Positions 31,762-31,893 of a DNA stretch of 31,893 nucleotides are shown in pieces; position 1 is the stretch's first letter; the number at the start of each line of letters is the position of its first letter. Under the pieces are notes generated by a model that was not told the origin of the DNA, did no database searches, and worked only from the letters and a program-made list of their open reading frames with translations. The DNA lies in NCBI GenBank assembly GCA_045533115.1, contig JAZSHF010000067.1:1-31893 (forward strand), written 5' to 3'. A program made the position numbers and the translations under genes. Source of the DNA: Colimorpha_A sp045533115 (GTDB lineage: Bacteria > Bacillota > Clostridia > Oscillospirales > CAG-272).

Positions 31762-31893
31762 ATGGCAGAAGTAAGAGTAAAAGAAAATGAATCTCTGGAT
31801 AGCGCTCTTCGTAGATTCAAGAGACAGTGTCAGAGATCCGGCGTTCTCGCAGAGCTCCGCAAGAGAGAGTGCTATGAGAAGCCCAGCGTAAAG
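31762..31893 (+). CDS. rpsU: Small ribosomal subunit protein bS21 (partial)
   Basis: The first 44 residues match bS21: MAEVRVKENESLDSALRRFKRQ followed by a CQRSGVLAELRKRECYEKPS stretch. bS21 is a small basic protein of the 30S platform near the mRNA exit channel. The reading frame runs off the window; a full Firmicutes bS21 has about 57-60 residues. It has its own promoter and a strong ribosome binding site. In many bacteria rpsU is linked to dnaG-rpoD; here it is 23 kb away. Confidence 0.96.
   Translation, partial: MAEVRVKENESLDSALRRFKRQCQRSGVLAELRKRECYEKPSVK

Overview
The window comes from a Gram-positive-type, probably anaerobic member of the Firmicutes, most likely an uncultured gut-type Clostridia. 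The evidence is the gene content and order (dgt-dnaG-rpoD, smc-ftsY, ylmH, RNase J, yqeK, rsfS, tmcAL), strong AGGAGG-type ribosome binding sites, SigA-like promoters with 17-base spacers, a rubrerythrin, and a DUF975 membrane protein. The genus cannot be fixed from what is visible. Almost all of the window is housekeeping DNA. I see no phage, transposase, CRISPR array or tRNA.

Layout. Bases 1-170 are the 3' end of a 23S rRNA gene and its terminator, with no 5S gene after it. Bases 349-4308 (+) carry an unrecognised protein with a PriA-like C-terminal segment, ylmH (S4 domain), rpmE (ribosomal protein L31), hflX (ribosome-associated GTPase) and a YigZ/IMPACT protein. Bases 4427-8330 (+) hold the DNA/RNA synthesis cluster dgt-dnaG-rpoD. 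Bases 8435-10696 (+) hold an orphan solute-binding lipoprotein and rubrerythrin. Bases 10723-13812 (-) hold a PHP-domain phosphoesterase and a nucleotidyltransferase fused to a degenerate phosphomannomutase domain. Two small proteins of unknown function converge at 13879-14339.

Bases 14340-16311 (+) hold a possible structured leader and RNase J, followed by a cluster of short palindromes that looks like a non-autonomous repeat element. Bases 16529-18366 (-) hold a DUF975 membrane protein and tmcAL. Bases 18475-19683 (+) hold acetate kinase. Bases 19795-22287 (-) hold argS-yebC. From 22502 to 31638 (+) a tightly packed operon runs smc-ftsY-rdgB-nadD/yqeK-rsfS-leuS, and the window ends inside rpsU.

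Functionally, much of the window serves the ribosome and translation (23S, L31, S21, HflX, YlmH, RsfS, ArgRS, LeuRS, TmcAL, RNase J). Chromosome handling and replication are represented by SMC, DnaG, dGTPase-like and XTP/dITP pyrophosphatase proteins, and membrane targeting by FtsY. The points most worth a second look are the catalytically degenerate phosphomannomutase half, the nadD-yqeK fusion, the RNase J leader with its long and hairpin-bridged Shine-Dalgarno spacing, the palindrome cluster after RNase J, and the unknown gene beside the rRNA operon. I did not find a clearly new defence or mobile system.
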